Assembly: GCA_964650845.1 (NCBI GenBank)
Contig: CAZYXR010000006.1
Span: 1-64,000 of the forward strand
Direction of reading: 5' to 3'
Origin: UBA7692 sp964650845
Lineage (GTDB): Bacteria; Bacteroidota; Bacteroidia; Chitinophagales; LD1
DNA: 64,000 nt
Both the position numbers and the translations under genes were made by a program. Below, one piece after another: positions 46,146 to 55,063 of the stretch (the stretch's first letter is position 1; every line of letters begins with the position of its first letter). Under the pieces are notes generated by a model. It worked only from the letters and a program-made list of their open reading frames with translations, was not told where the DNA came from and made no database searches.

Positions 46146-47744
46146 ATGAAGCATTTACTTTTTCTTGTAGCTTTTAGTTTTTCGGGTTTTGTACAAAGTG
46201 TTTATGCACAAGAATTTGAGTGGGCTACGGGCGTTGGCGCTCTCGGCAGCGATGTTGCCACATCGGTTACGCATGACGAGCAAGGTAATGTTTACATTAC
46301 AGGCAATGTGGCAGGAGGTGCAACATTTGGAAGCACCTATGTTGGCGGCACTGCATTTGAAGTTTTTTTGGCAAAATATTCTGCCACGGGTGTGCTGCAA
46401 TGGGCAAAACCCTATGGCGGGCTTGCCAACGAAAAGGCGCAATCCATAGCTTATCACAACAGCGCACTTTATTTATGTGGTTATTTTGAAGACACAGCAA
46501 CCTTTGGCAACACAAAGCTTACTTCAACTGGCAGCTATGACATTTTTATCATAAAAACTGATTTAGATGGCAACGTAATTTGGGCCAAACAAGCTGGCGG
46601 AGCAAATACTGATATTGCTTATGGCATTGCGGTGGACAATGCGGGAAACAGCTATGTATGCGGCACTTATAAAACAGCCATGAATATTGGAAGCAATACA
46701 ATTTCCACCACCAATAATTTCATAGAAAGTTTTGTATTCAGTTTAGATGAAAACGGCAATTACAGATGGGCAAAAAGTACCATTGGCAACTCTAACAACA
46801 CTGCAACAGGGGTTGCTTTCGACAAGAATAATGGCATAGCGGTATGCGGGTATTTTGAAAATAGACTTCGGCTTGATAGTGTTCAACTAAATACTTCTAC
46901 CCCAAGCTACGATGCATACATTGCAAACTTCGATAATAATGGAAATTTGAATTGGGCAAAAAGAGCAGGAAGCAGCTCCGAAGACCAAGCTACCGCTGTT
47001 ACCTGCGATGCGCAAGGCAATACATACATGGTTGGCTATTATGGAGCAGAAGCAACTTTTGGCTCAAACACTTTAACTTTTAATGGATGGAACGATTTGT
47101 TTTTAGTAAAGTATGACAATACAGGCAATGTGTTGTGGGCGCGAGGTGCAGGAGGCGGCAAACTTGATGTTGCAAATGCTGTTGCATTAGATGAAGATGA
47201 GAATGTTTATGTAGCGGGCATGTTTGAAAATTATGCCACCTTTAGTGGCAATGCCGTTACCGATAGCGACAGGGGAATTTTCCTTGCTGCATACGATGCC
47301 GATGGAAATTTCAGATTTGTGCAATCGGCTGGTGGTGTGCAAACAGATGCTGCCTTAGCAGTTACTGTACACAACAAAAAGGCATACCTTGCAGGATATT
47401 ATTTATTCACCTGCTACTTTGGAAACATTGGTGTGCCAATGGCCGATAATAATGATTTGTTTCTTGCAGCCTATAATATTCCCGAAGTGCTTGCAACGCA
47501 CGAGCTTACCGATAAGTTGGTTAGTGTTTTTCCAAACCCAGCAATGAATACATTGCACATTCAATCGCAACAAGTTTTCTCAAGTGTTGTATTGCATGAC
47601 GCATTGGGAAAAGAAGTTATCAATACAGCAATTGACAATCTTCGATTTGCCAATATTGACATAAGCAATTTACCAGCTGGCATTTACTTTGCGCATTTGC
47701 AGCATGGCAATGTCACGGTTAAAAAGAAAATCGTAAAACTTTAA
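46146..47744 (+). CDS. T9SS type A secreted beta-propeller protein (SBBP-like repeats)
   Basis: About 532 residues. A signal peptide (start ATG 46146, ending VYAQ) is followed by nine or so repeats of about 45-50 residues, such as SVTHDEQGNVYITGN and VTCDAQGNTYMVGYY, each followed by FxAKYxxxGxxxWAKxAGG. This is the SBBP/beta-propeller repeat of many secreted Bacteroidetes proteins. The C-terminus is a type A sorting domain (VFPNPAMNTLHI, ending LPAGIYFAHL then KKKIVKL), so T9SS export is expected. An earlier in-frame ATG at 46098 adds residues before the signal peptide. Confidence 0.87.
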   Translation: MKHLLFLVAFSFSGFVQSVYAQEFEWATGVGALGSDVATSVTHDEQGNVYITGNVAGGATFGSTYVGGTAFEVFLAKYSATGVLQWAKPYGGLANEKAQSIAYHNSALYLCGYFEDTATFGNTKLTSTGSYDIFIIKTDLDGNVIWAKQAGGANTDIAYGIAVDNAGNSYVCGTYKTAMNIGSNTISTTNNFIESFVFSLDENGNYRWAKSTIGNSNNTATGVAFDKNNGIAVCGYFENRLRLDSVQLNTSTPSYDAYIANFDNNGNLNWAKRAGSSSEDQATAVTCDAQGNTYMVGYYGAEATFGSNTLTFNGWNDLFLVKYDNTGNVLWARGAGGGKLDVANAVALDEDENVYVAGMFENYATFSGNAVTDSDRGIFLAAYDADGNFRFVQSAGGVQTDAALAVTVHNKKAYLAGYYLFTCYFGNIGVPMADNNDLFLAAYNIPEVLATHELTDKLVSVFPNPAMNTLHIQSQQVFSSVVLHDALGKEVINTAIDNLRFANIDISNLPAGIYFAHLQHGNVTVKKKIVKL

Positions 47745-47751
47745 CTGTCCT

Positions 47752-48036
47752 TTACTGCAAGGCCAAGTAAACGATTACCGGCACTGCTAACACAGATATG
47801 CCCACTATTTGTGCAACACGATAAGGCAAATCGTTCTTTCTTATCGTTACGATACTCCAAATCATCAGTATCAAAAAATATAATGCAACGAACATAAAAT
47901 TGCGCGTTTCCACATCGGGACCAAACCCATGATTTTCTCTGCTTGCACCCAAATAAGCTATTTGAAAAAGTGTGCGGAGAACAGCACCAAAAATCAGTAA
48001 TGCCAATATTTTTATGTAAATATTTATTGCTTGCAT
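47752..48036 (-). CDS. Small membrane protein of unknown function
   Basis: A 94-residue protein with three hydrophobic segments (about 4-26, 46-64 and 70-92) separated by short charged loops (GASRENHGFGPDVETR). It resembles no family I can name. A competing frame of similar length at 47741-48043 on the same strand has no such membrane pattern. The gene lies convergent to the SBBP-repeat gene, eight bases away, and divergent from the amidohydrolase-like gene. Confidence 0.6.
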   Translation of the reverse strand: MQAINIYIKILALLIFGAVLRTLFQIAYLGASRENHGFGPDVETRNFMFVALYFLILMIWSIVTIRKNDLPYRVAQIVGISVLAVPVIVYLALQ

Positions 48037-48160
48037 GTGGCAAATTAACTATGTAAAACCGTGAACTGTAAATAGAAAACTACGAAACGCAAATATCGGC
48101 AACCGAAACAACAAAAGGTATATGCGTAAAACCTTATTTGAAGTTCTTATTATTGTTTTT

Positions 48161-49386
48161 ATGAAGTTTAAATCTGCCTTCGCATCCATTGTAGTTTTCG
48201 GCATTGCTTTCGCGGCATCTGCGCAGCTTGTTACACTAAAGGGTGGAACAGTACACATCGGCAATGGAAAAGTTTTAGAAAATGCAGTTGTAAGTTTCAA
48301 CAACGGAACAATCACTATTGTAGAAAGCAATCCACAGTTTAAAACCGATGAAACACTTGGGCAAATAATTGATTGCAAAGGAAAACACATCTACCCTTCT
48401 CTTATTGCAATGAATACCTATTTGGGATTGAGCGAAGTAGAGTCCGTTCGCGCTTCAAACGACCATTACGAAACAGGAAGTTTCAACCCGAATGTGCGTA
48501 GCATTATTGCATACAATACCGATTCAAAAGTAATAGGCACGGTGCGTTCAAATGGAATTTTGTATGCACAGGTAGCCCCGCATGGTGGTAGAGTTTCGGG
48601 TAGCTCATCGGTAGTAAAATTAGATGGGTGGAACTGGGAAGATGCAGCCGAAAAACAGGATGATGGCATTTGGATTTCGTGGCCACAAATGTACAATCGC
48701 AAAGGCTGGTGGGCAAATCCACAAGGAATAGAACTAAACAAAGATTACGATAAGCANNNNNNNNNNCCGAAAAACATGATAAAAAAAACCTTCGTTTCGA
48801 AGCAATGCGCGGTGTGTTTGAGAAAGAAAAAAATGTGTTTGTGCGTGCAAGCCACGTAAAAGAAATGCAACACGCTATTGCATTTTCCGAAGAGTTACAA
48901 GTAAAGTTGGTGTTGGTGGGTGCCGAAGATAGCTGGCGCATAGCCGATGAACTGGCAAGTAAAAAAATTCCGGTAGTGCTAAATCGCCTGCACGAACTAC
49001 CTATGAATGATGATGATGACGTAAATAGCATTTATAAAACACCCACTATACTTCAAAAAGCAGGGGTTGTTTTTGCATTATCAATGCCGGGATTTTGGCA
49101 AGTGCGCAATCTACCTTTTGTAGCAGGAAGCGCAGCCGCTTATGGCTTAGATAAAGAAGCCGCACTACAATCTATCACAGCAACTCCTGCGGCTATTATT
49201 GGCTTGAACAACATTGGAACTATCGCTGTGGGCAACAAAGCGAGTTTGTTTGTTTCGAAAGGCGATGTATTGGACATGCGCACATCCATTATCACAAAAG
49301 CTTTTTTAAATGGTAAAGAAATTGACCTAAGTAATAAGCAAACAGAGCTTCAAGATAAATACAAACACAAATACGGAGTTAAGTAA
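48161..49386 (+). CDS. Secreted amidohydrolase-like protein, metal motif degenerate, with assembly gap
   Basis: A signal peptide (start ATG 48161, ending ASAQ) precedes an imidazolonepropionase-like domain: GGTVHIGNGKVLENAVV, then YPSLIAMNTYLGL, VRSIIAYNTDSK and DGWNWEDA. Catalytic family members have HxH in the place of the AMNTY here, so a metal site is doubtful; similar degenerate paralogues occur in other Bacteroidetes. The 10-N gap (48757-48766) shifts frame: the 3' part continues in the frame beginning EKHDKKNLRFEAM and ends AVGNKASLFVSKGDV...KYGVK. The true gap must be 2 modulo 3 for one intact gene. Confidence 0.82.
48757..48766. other. Assembly gap (10 N) inside the amidohydrolase-like gene
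   Basis: A placeholder-size gap. The frame before and after differs by one, so 10 is not the true length if the gene is whole. Confidence 0.9.
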
Positions 49387-49423
49387 TGTACGCATTGTTT
49401 TTACATACCATTCAATTTGCACT

Positions 49424-49963
49424 ATGATAAAATCTTTACAAAAAAACTTTGATGAACTTAAAGCCTTGCGCAACGATGTATTGAAAGAATTGCAGACCTT
49501 ATCGGAAACACAACGCACATTCAAACCCAACGCAACCACCTGGAGCATCAATCAAGTATTAGAACATCTTTATTTATCAGAAACTGCCACTGTGGGTTTT
49601 ATAAAAAAGAAAACCTCTGGCGAAGACAAATTATATCAAGCAACATTTAAACATACTTGGCGCACGTTTCTCTTAAAATTGTATTTGCGTTCATCAAAAA
49701 AATTTAAAGTGCCACCTAAAGCTCCGGTTGAACCAAGCGGCAATATCTCATTTGCCGAAATCACCAAAAGGTGGGATTTACTACACAACGATTTTGCTGT
49801 TTTACTGAATAATTTTGACGAAGAAACTGCCAACAAACTCATCTTCAAACATCCCGTAGCCGGCTACTTTAATGCCAACCAAACCATTCGCTTTTGTTAT
49901 GAACATATCCATCACCACATCAGGCAAATAGAAGCGCTAAAAACACAAGTAAAAGATGTTTAA
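49424..49963 (+). CDS. DinB superfamily protein
   Basis: A 179-residue four-helix-bundle protein of the DinB type. Two likely metal-ligand histidine sites are seen: NQVLEHLYLSE and the C-terminal YEHIHHHIRQIE. DinB-like proteins include thiol-dependent metal enzymes and proteins of unknown role; the name comes from a damage-inducible Bacillus gene. It follows the amidohydrolase-like gene by 37 bases and may be cotranscribed. Substrate unknown. Confidence 0.85.
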   Translation: MIKSLQKNFDELKALRNDVLKELQTLSETQRTFKPNATTWSINQVLEHLYLSETATVGFIKKKTSGEDKLYQATFKHTWRTFLLKLYLRSSKKFKVPPKAPVEPSGNISFAEITKRWDLLHNDFAVLLNNFDEETANKLIFKHPVAGYFNANQTIRFCYEHIHHHIRQIEALKTQVKDV

Positions 49964-50078
49964 TTCACTTTGACTTTACAGCAATTTCCGTACGCTTTTG
50001 GGTAAAAACAAAAAAACATCACAGCAATGAAGTTCCTCACTGCCATGATGAATTAGACAAAATACATGATTGATTTTT

Positions 50079-50513
50079 TTATGCCAATACCGAATTGCGC
50101 ACCATTGTTTTTACGGTATCTCGCGGTTCGCTCACTTTCCAGCTTTCGTAAAAATTTTCGGTAAGAAAGAGCATCAAGAATTTAAAAATTATGGTGTCGC
50201 CTTTTTCATACTTCTTGTTCATATAAGCAAGCCACGACTGATGCACAACAGCACCAAAAGTATCTTCAAACAATACATAATACTCCCAAGCCAACTGTTC
50301 ATCGGGCGAGGTTGCCCCCCTACGTTTCACCTCTGAACCCAAAACTAAAATTTCGGGCAGGTTGCCAAACACAACGGTGTGCATCACCGATTCATAAACT
50401 TTGTAATTCTTTTTTGCAACCGCGGTTTTTGCCTTACTGTGAAATTGCTGAATCAACTGTGTACAATCTGACTTTTTGCGCACAAATTCTATTGGTTTAA
50501 ATGTAGCTTCCAT
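50079..50513 (-). CDS. Hypothetical cytoplasmic protein
   Basis: A 144-residue protein without signal peptide or membrane segment. It is rich in aromatic and charged residues (QLAWEYYVLFEDTFG, HQSWLAYMNKKYEKGD) and probably mixed alpha/beta. I do not recognise the family. It is a single gene between the DinB gene and the phasin gene, on the minus strand. The frame is convincingly coding: an ATG start, no competing frame of equal length, and normal codon use. Confidence 0.6.
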   Translation of the reverse strand: MEATFKPIEFVRKKSDCTQLIQQFHSKAKTAVAKKNYKVYESVMHTVVFGNLPEILVLGSEVKRRGATSPDEQLAWEYYVLFEDTFGAVVHQSWLAYMNKKYEKGDTIIFKFLMLFLTENFYESWKVSEPRDTVKTMVRNSVLA

Positions 50514-50602
50514 GTGTGAGTTTTTCTTTATTTTCCCTCATTTACGATGGTCGCGTTTCAAATGTTTCAGATTCTGAAACATTCATTTTTTATGCATAAA
50601 AA

Positions 50603-50631
50603 AAACCGCCCCGAATAATCGGAAGCGGTTT
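50603..50631 (-). terminator. Terminator of the phasin-like gene
   Basis: AAACCGC (50603-50609) and GCGGTTT (50625-50631) form the stem, with additional partial pairing in the loop; on the minus strand a run of T follows. Confidence 0.85.
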
Positions 50632-50650
50632 GACTTCACAAAACGAAAGT

Positions 50651-51070
50651 TTATGCTTCGGTTGAAGCTGGCGCAGCTGGTTTAGCAGCAGGCTTTTTAG
50701 CGGCAGCTTTTTTAGCAGCAGGTTTAGCAGCAGCTTTTTTAGCAGCAGGCTTTGCAACAGTTTTTGCACCTTTAATAACTAATTGACCTTCTAATTTCTC
50801 GATACGCTTTGAAAGTTTTTCAACTTCTGACGCACCAAGACGAACAAATTTCTTTACAGTTTCATTGTACTTTTGTTCGATAGTGCTTCTGCGACCTTCA
50901 GTTTTTTTCAACAAATCGTTTACGATTTTTTGACCATCTTTTTCGTTTAAGCGACCTTTCTCGATTAAATCTTCTACTACGTCTTGAAGGCGCTCAGAAG
51001 CCTCGGTTGCTAAACCCACACTTGCGTAGAATAATCTGCGCAATGCGTCTTGTGTTTTGTTTTCAGCCAT
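50651..51070 (-). CDS. Phasin-like protein with histone H1-like Lys/Ala/Pro tail
   Basis: The first ~100 of 139 residues are amphipathic helices with a long coiled coil, like the phasin/PhaF-PhaI family of polyhydroxyalkanoate granule proteins (LFYASVGLATEASERLQDVVEDL and ASEVEKLSKRIEKLEGQL). The last ~40 residues are AKPAAKKAA-type repeats resembling histone H1 or the PhaF tail, which can bind DNA. No PHA synthase is in the window, so the granule role is only family inference; nucleoid binding is an alternative. A TACCTTTG element (51103-51110, minus strand) lies about 33 bases upstream. Confidence 0.8.
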   Translation of the reverse strand: MAENKTQDALRRLFYASVGLATEASERLQDVVEDLIEKGRLNEKDGQKIVNDLLKKTEGRRSTIEQKYNETVKKFVRLGASEVEKLSKRIEKLEGQLVIKGAKTVAKPAAKKAAAKPAAKKAAAKKPAAKPAAPASTEA

Positions 51071-51356
51071 TGTTTAATGTTTTTATGTTTTATAAATGTG
51101 ATGCAAAGGTAACAGAAAATATTTCATTATACATTGAAAATCATAGTTGTTTGTAGTAAAAATTTTTTACCATAGTTGTAACTACCAATAAAATCAATGC
51201 TTTACACTCAAAAAAAATATTTGCAAAAATAACTTAATGTATAATTAACCACCATTTTATATGAAATACAATAAAGTTATACGCAAATTTTCTAAGAATA
51301 TTGAGCGCTACGTACAATAACTGAAAATCTTACTTTCGGCATTAAATAACATACAG
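51071..51356. other. AT-rich intergenic region
   Basis: It lies between divergent phasin-like and YhhN-like genes. It contains the likely -10-type element of the phasin gene (51103-51110) and a near-match TACTTTCG (51331-51338) before the YhhN-like gene. No gene or RNA was recognised. Confidence 0.5.
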
Positions 51357-52073
51357 ATGAGCAACGCATTAACAATGATTTATGCACTAATTGCATTGTT
51401 AGAAATATCAGCAGAGTTTTTTGACTTGCCGCTGTTAAGAGTAGCAACCAAGCCACTGTTAATGCCTGTTTTGATTTTTGCTTTTGTGCAAGGAATAGGC
51501 ACATTATCAAGCATTCAAAAAATTATGGTTGTAGCATTTTTCTTTTCATGGATTGGCGATGTAGCATTGATGTTTGTGCCCAAAAACATTGATGATACTG
51601 TATTGATTGGTATATCCAAACATCCAAACTTCTTTCTGGCAGGCTTGGGTGGCTTCTTGGTTACACATATATTATACATTTCCGCTTTTGTAAAATCGAC
51701 CGATAACAAAACGGCATTATTGAAACGCAACCCAATGGTAGCGGCACCTTTAATCGCCTACTTTGTTGCATTAGTATTTTGGATATTTCCGCCCGTGCCA
51801 GCAGAAATGAAAATTCCTGTTTTAGTGTATTCCTTAACCATTGCAGTAATGGTACTTGCAGCAATGAACAACTTTGGGCGCGTGCCCAGAAATATGTTCT
51901 TAAATGGCTTTGCAGGCGCATTGCTGTTTATGCTTTCCGACTCAATTATTGCAGTAAACAAATTCATTTTTAATAGCGAATTGCCGCTTGCCGGAGTGTG
52001 CATAATGACACTTTACATTACAGGTCAATATTTTATTGCAAAAGCGTTTGCAGGTAAAAATGCCAAAGTGTAG
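51357..52073 (+). CDS. YhhN family membrane protein (lysoplasmalogenase-like)
   Basis: A 238-residue protein with seven to eight membrane segments. Family motifs: ATKPLLMPVL, FSWIGDVALMF, FLAGLGGFLVTHILY and FMLSDSIIAVNKF. The family includes the mammalian lysoplasmalogenase TMEM86 and bacterial YhhN; conserved acidic and polar residues in the membrane (the two Asp in these motifs) form the presumed active site. Whether this bacterium has plasmalogens is not known, so the activity is tentative. Confidence 0.9.
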   Translation: MSNALTMIYALIALLEISAEFFDLPLLRVATKPLLMPVLIFAFVQGIGTLSSIQKIMVVAFFFSWIGDVALMFVPKNIDDTVLIGISKHPNFFLAGLGGFLVTHILYISAFVKSTDNKTALLKRNPMVAAPLIAYFVALVFWIFPPVPAEMKIPVLVYSLTIAVMVLAAMNNFGRVPRNMFLNGFAGALLFMLSDSIIAVNKFIFNSELPLAGVCIMTLYITGQYFIAKAFAGKNAKV

Positions 52074-52142
52074 CTTCTGTTTCTTCAGAACGAATCGCAC
52101 ACCGACATTTCGTCATCACCTTTTCACTTTTTATTGATTTTT

Positions 52143-52179
52143 CTGCCACTTATGCCTGACAGAACTGCCAAAATTGACA
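52143..52179 (+). promoter_or_regulatory. Repeated hexamers upstream of groSL
   Basis: Four related hexamers occur in 37 bases: CTGCCA (52143), CTGACA (52156), CTGCCA (52165) and TTGACA (52174). The last three are spaced exactly nine bases apart on one face of the helix. They end 75 bases before the groS ATG. No CIRCE element was found, so these are candidates for the heat-shock control site or a sigma binding region. Confidence 0.4.
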
Positions 52180-52253
52180 CTCCATCATACTTGGCACGTA
52201 TTTCGATATGCCTATCGCACAACAAATTTTTTAACTAAATAAACAACATAGTT

Positions 52254-52532
52254 ATGGCAGACGTAAGCGTAAAGCCTTTACAAGACAGAGTGCTGGTAAA
52301 ACCGGCAGAAGCGGAAACAAAAACAGCAGGTGGAATCATTATTCCTGACTCTGCAAAAGAAAAACCACAACGCGGAACAGTAGTAGCAGCAGGACCCGGC
52401 AAAAAAGATGAACCAACTGCTGTAAAAGCAGGCGATACCATCCTTTATGGCAAATACAGCGGCACCGAAATCCAAATTGATGGTCAGGATTACTTAATCA
52501 TGCGCGAAAGCGACATTTTTGCTATCCTATAA
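52254..52532 (+). CDS. groS: Co-chaperonin GroES
   Basis: A 92-residue co-chaperonin with PLQDRVLVKPAEAE, the mobile loop around KTAGGIIIPDSAKEKP and the roof-loop PGKKDE. Caps GroEL in protein folding. Followed 46 bases later by groL, the normal operon. Confidence 0.97.
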   Translation: MADVSVKPLQDRVLVKPAEAETKTAGGIIIPDSAKEKPQRGTVVAAGPGKKDEPTAVKAGDTILYGKYSGTEIQIDGQDYLIMRESDIFAIL

Positions 52533-52578
52533 TCATTATTAAATCACAAAATTTTTCAAACAACTAATCAAACAAGTT

Positions 52579-54213
52579 ATGGCAAAAAACATTCTATTCG
52601 AAAAAGATGCACGCGATAAACTGAAATCGGGTGTGGACAAATTGGCAAATGCCGTAAAAGTTACACTTGGACCTAAAGGTCGCAACGTAGTAATTGACAA
52701 AAAATATGGCGCTCCACAAATAACAAAAGACGGAGTTACGGTTGCAAAAGAAATTGAACTGGAAGACGCTATCGAAAACATGGGCGCGCAAATGACCAAA
52801 GAAGTAGCTTCTAAAACTGCCGACCAAGCCGGAGACGGAACTACAACAGCAACAGTTTTGGCGCAAGCAATTGTAGGCCCTGGCTTAAAAACTTTGGCAA
52901 GCGGTGCAAACCCTATGGATTTGAAACGCGGTATTGACAAAGCCGTAAAAGTTGTAGTTGATGGCTTAAAAAGCATCAGCGAAAACGTAGGTAAAGACAC
53001 TAAAAAAATTGAGCAAGTAGCTACAATCTCTGCAAACAACGACTACGAAATTGGCAAAATGATTGCCGATGCAATGGTAAAAGTTACTACCGAAGGCGTA
53101 ATCACTGTGGAAGAAGCAAAAGGAACAGAAACTTATGTAGATGTAGTAGAAGGTATGCAATTCGATCGCGGCTACCTTTCTCCATACTTTGTTACCAATT
53201 CTGAAACAATGGAAGCTGAGTTGGAAAACCCATTCATTTTAATCTACGACAAAAAGATTAGCAGCATGCGCGAGTTGTTGCCTATTCTTGAAAAAACAGC
53301 ACAAGCAGGCCGCCCATTGCTAATTGTTGCCGAGGAAGTAGAAGGTGAAGCCTTGGCTACTTTGGTGGTAAACAAATTGCGTGGCACATTGCGCGTGGCA
53401 GCCGTTAAAGCTCCTGGTTTTGGCGACCGCAGAAAAGAAATGTTGAAAGACATCGCAATTCTTACTGGCGGCATCAGCATCAGCGAAGAGCAAGGTTACA
53501 AATTGGAGAATGCAGACTTCACTTACCTTGGTCAAGCAGAAAAAGTTACCATTGACAAAGACAACACTACCATTGTAAACGGCAAAGGCGAAAAAGAGCA
53601 AATCGTTGCCCGTGTAAACGAAATCAAAGCGCAAATCGAGAAAACAACTTCCGATTACGATAAAGAAAAATTGCAAGAACGCTTAGCTAAATTGAGCGGT
53701 GGTGTTGCTGTAATATACGTAGGTGCTGCTACCGAGGTAGAAATGAAAGAAAAGAAAGACCGTGTAGATGATGCATTACACGCTACCCGCGCTGCCGTTG
53801 AAGAAGGCATAGTACCCGGTGGTGGTGTTGCATACCTTCGCGCATCTGTTGGCTTAGAGAAATTAAAAGGCGACAACGATGACGAAAATACCGGTATCCA
53901 AATCATCAAACGCGCAATCGAAGAGCCATTGCGCACTATTGTGGCAAACGCAGGCTTAGAAGGCAGCGTAGTGGTACAAAAAGTAAAAGAAAGCAAAGGC
54001 GACTTTGGTTTCAACGCTCGTAGCAACGAATACGAAGATTTAAAAAAAGCAGGCGTAATTGACCCTACAAAGGTGAGCCGCGTAGCTTTAGAAAATGCCG
54101 CTTCTATTGCATCAATGTTGCTTACTACCGAAGCAGTTATTGTTGATAAAAAAGAAGATAAACCGGCTATGCCTGCAATGCCGGGCGGAGGCGGAATGGA
54201 CGGAATGTACTAA
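52579..54213 (+). CDS. groL: Chaperonin GroEL
   Basis: The 544-residue ATP-driven folding chamber. ATP-binding motifs DGTTTATVLAQAI and TLGPKGRNVVID, the apical domain, and the flexible glycine/methionine-rich C-terminus (PGGGGMDGMY) are present. Cotranscribed with groS; terminator at 54246-54277. Confidence 0.98.
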   Translation: MAKNILFEKDARDKLKSGVDKLANAVKVTLGPKGRNVVIDKKYGAPQITKDGVTVAKEIELEDAIENMGAQMTKEVASKTADQAGDGTTTATVLAQAIVGPGLKTLASGANPMDLKRGIDKAVKVVVDGLKSISENVGKDTKKIEQVATISANNDYEIGKMIADAMVKVTTEGVITVEEAKGTETYVDVVEGMQFDRGYLSPYFVTNSETMEAELENPFILIYDKKISSMRELLPILEKTAQAGRPLLIVAEEVEGEALATLVVNKLRGTLRVAAVKAPGFGDRRKEMLKDIAILTGGISISEEQGYKLENADFTYLGQAEKVTIDKDNTTIVNGKGEKEQIVARVNEIKAQIEKTTSDYDKEKLQERLAKLSGGVAVIYVGAATEVEMKEKKDRVDDALHATRAAVEEGIVPGGGVAYLRASVGLEKLKGDNDDENTGIQIIKRAIEEPLRTIVANAGLEGSVVVQKVKESKGDFGFNARSNEYEDLKKAGVIDPTKVSRVALENAASIASMLLTTEAVIVDKKEDKPAMPAMPGGGGMDGMY

Positions 54214-54245
54214 TAGCCGGGAGCCACAAGCTGTGGGCTATGTGC

Positions 54246-54277
54246 AAACCCCTTCAACAGGAATGTTGGAGGGGTTT
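54246..54277 (+). terminator. Terminator of groSL
   Basis: AAACCCCTTCAAC (54246-54258) and GTTGGAGGGGTTT (54265-54277) pair perfectly, followed by T. A second smaller hairpin (AGCCACA/TGTGGGCT, 54222-54240) lies just before it. Confidence 0.9.
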
Positions 54278-54331
54278 TTGTTTTATTTGCAATAGAATTA
54301 AGAGAAACAAACGTAATCGCAGTTTTTATTT

Positions 54332-55063
54332 ATGAAACATACAATCAACATTATTCTTTTATTGATATCCGTTTTGATTTCGGGCTGTTCAATTGTGCAG
54401 GTTCTTTTTATTGAACCAAAGAATGAAAGTGTAACATCTGTAAATGAAAACTATACGTTTGAAAATGATACATTGAAGATTGTATATGGGTTTTGGGAAA
54501 AGAATGGCGTAATGGCATTTATGGTAGAAAACAAACTTGAAATACCAATTTATATTGATTGGAAAAAGTCGGCTTTTATCAGTTCAAAAAGTAAGTTTGG
54601 TTATTATGAAGATATTAAAACAACAAAGTACAGTGGGACTTCAGAGTCAGTTTCATTTTTCTACAAAGGTGCGTTGAATTGGTCAACTTGGTTTCCGGCA
54701 ACATATTCAGAAACGGAGGGTATTGAGGTAAAAACTAAAGAAGAAAGAGTAACATTTATACCACCTCATTCGGTAATCAGTAGGTCAAGTTTCAAAATTT
54801 ATCCAAGTAAGTATTTGATGATGGATAATATCAAGAAAACTAAAATAGAGAATCCTAAAATGAATGCGAAGGTGGTTGAGTTTACTAAAGAAATATCTCC
54901 CCTACATTTTAGCAATTTCATCACCTATTCCACTAAAGAGAACTTTGAAAATGAAAAATACATTTCAAATGAATTTTATGTTTCAAAGGCGGTAGAAATC
55001 GGAGGAGAGAAACTTAAAAAATTATCAAGCCCAAAATCTTTTTATGTTGTTTTTGGGAACTAA
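54332..55063 (+). CDS. Hypothetical lipoprotein
   Basis: A 243-residue protein with a lipoprotein signal (MKHTINIILLLISVLISGC, lipid-modified Cys19). The mature part is beta-rich (FENDTLKIVYGFW, FMVENKLEIPIYIDW), similar to many Bacteroidetes lipoproteins of unknown function that contain a single immunoglobulin-like fold. Its base composition is more AT-rich than the neighbouring housekeeping genes, and it borders the repeat and toxin-antitoxin island, so it may have been acquired with it. Confidence 0.7.
   Translation: MKHTINIILLLISVLISGCSIVQVLFIEPKNESVTSVNENYTFENDTLKIVYGFWEKNGVMAFMVENKLEIPIYIDWKKSAFISSKSKFGYYEDIKTTKYSGTSESVSFFYKGALNWSTWFPATYSETEGIEVKTKEERVTFIPPHSVISRSSFKIYPSKYLMMDNIKKTKIENPKMNAKVVEFTKEISPLHFSNFITYSTKENFENEKYISNEFYVSKAVEIGGEKLKKLSSPKSFYVVFGN

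Noticed and set aside
47741..48043. A 100-residue minus-strand frame overlapping the small membrane protein gene
   Set aside because: It gives a Cys/His-rich peptide without pattern, whereas the frame at 47752-48036 encodes three clear membrane segments and starts with ATG.
50661..50760. Short tandem repeats as a possible CRISPR or satellite
   Set aside because: They are the codon-level reflection of the Lys/Ala/Pro tail of the phasin-like protein. No CRISPR array is in the window.
52080..52253. A CIRCE (HrcA) operator upstream of groS
   Set aside because: I looked for TTAGCACTC-N9-GAGTGCTAA and found no match even with several mismatches.
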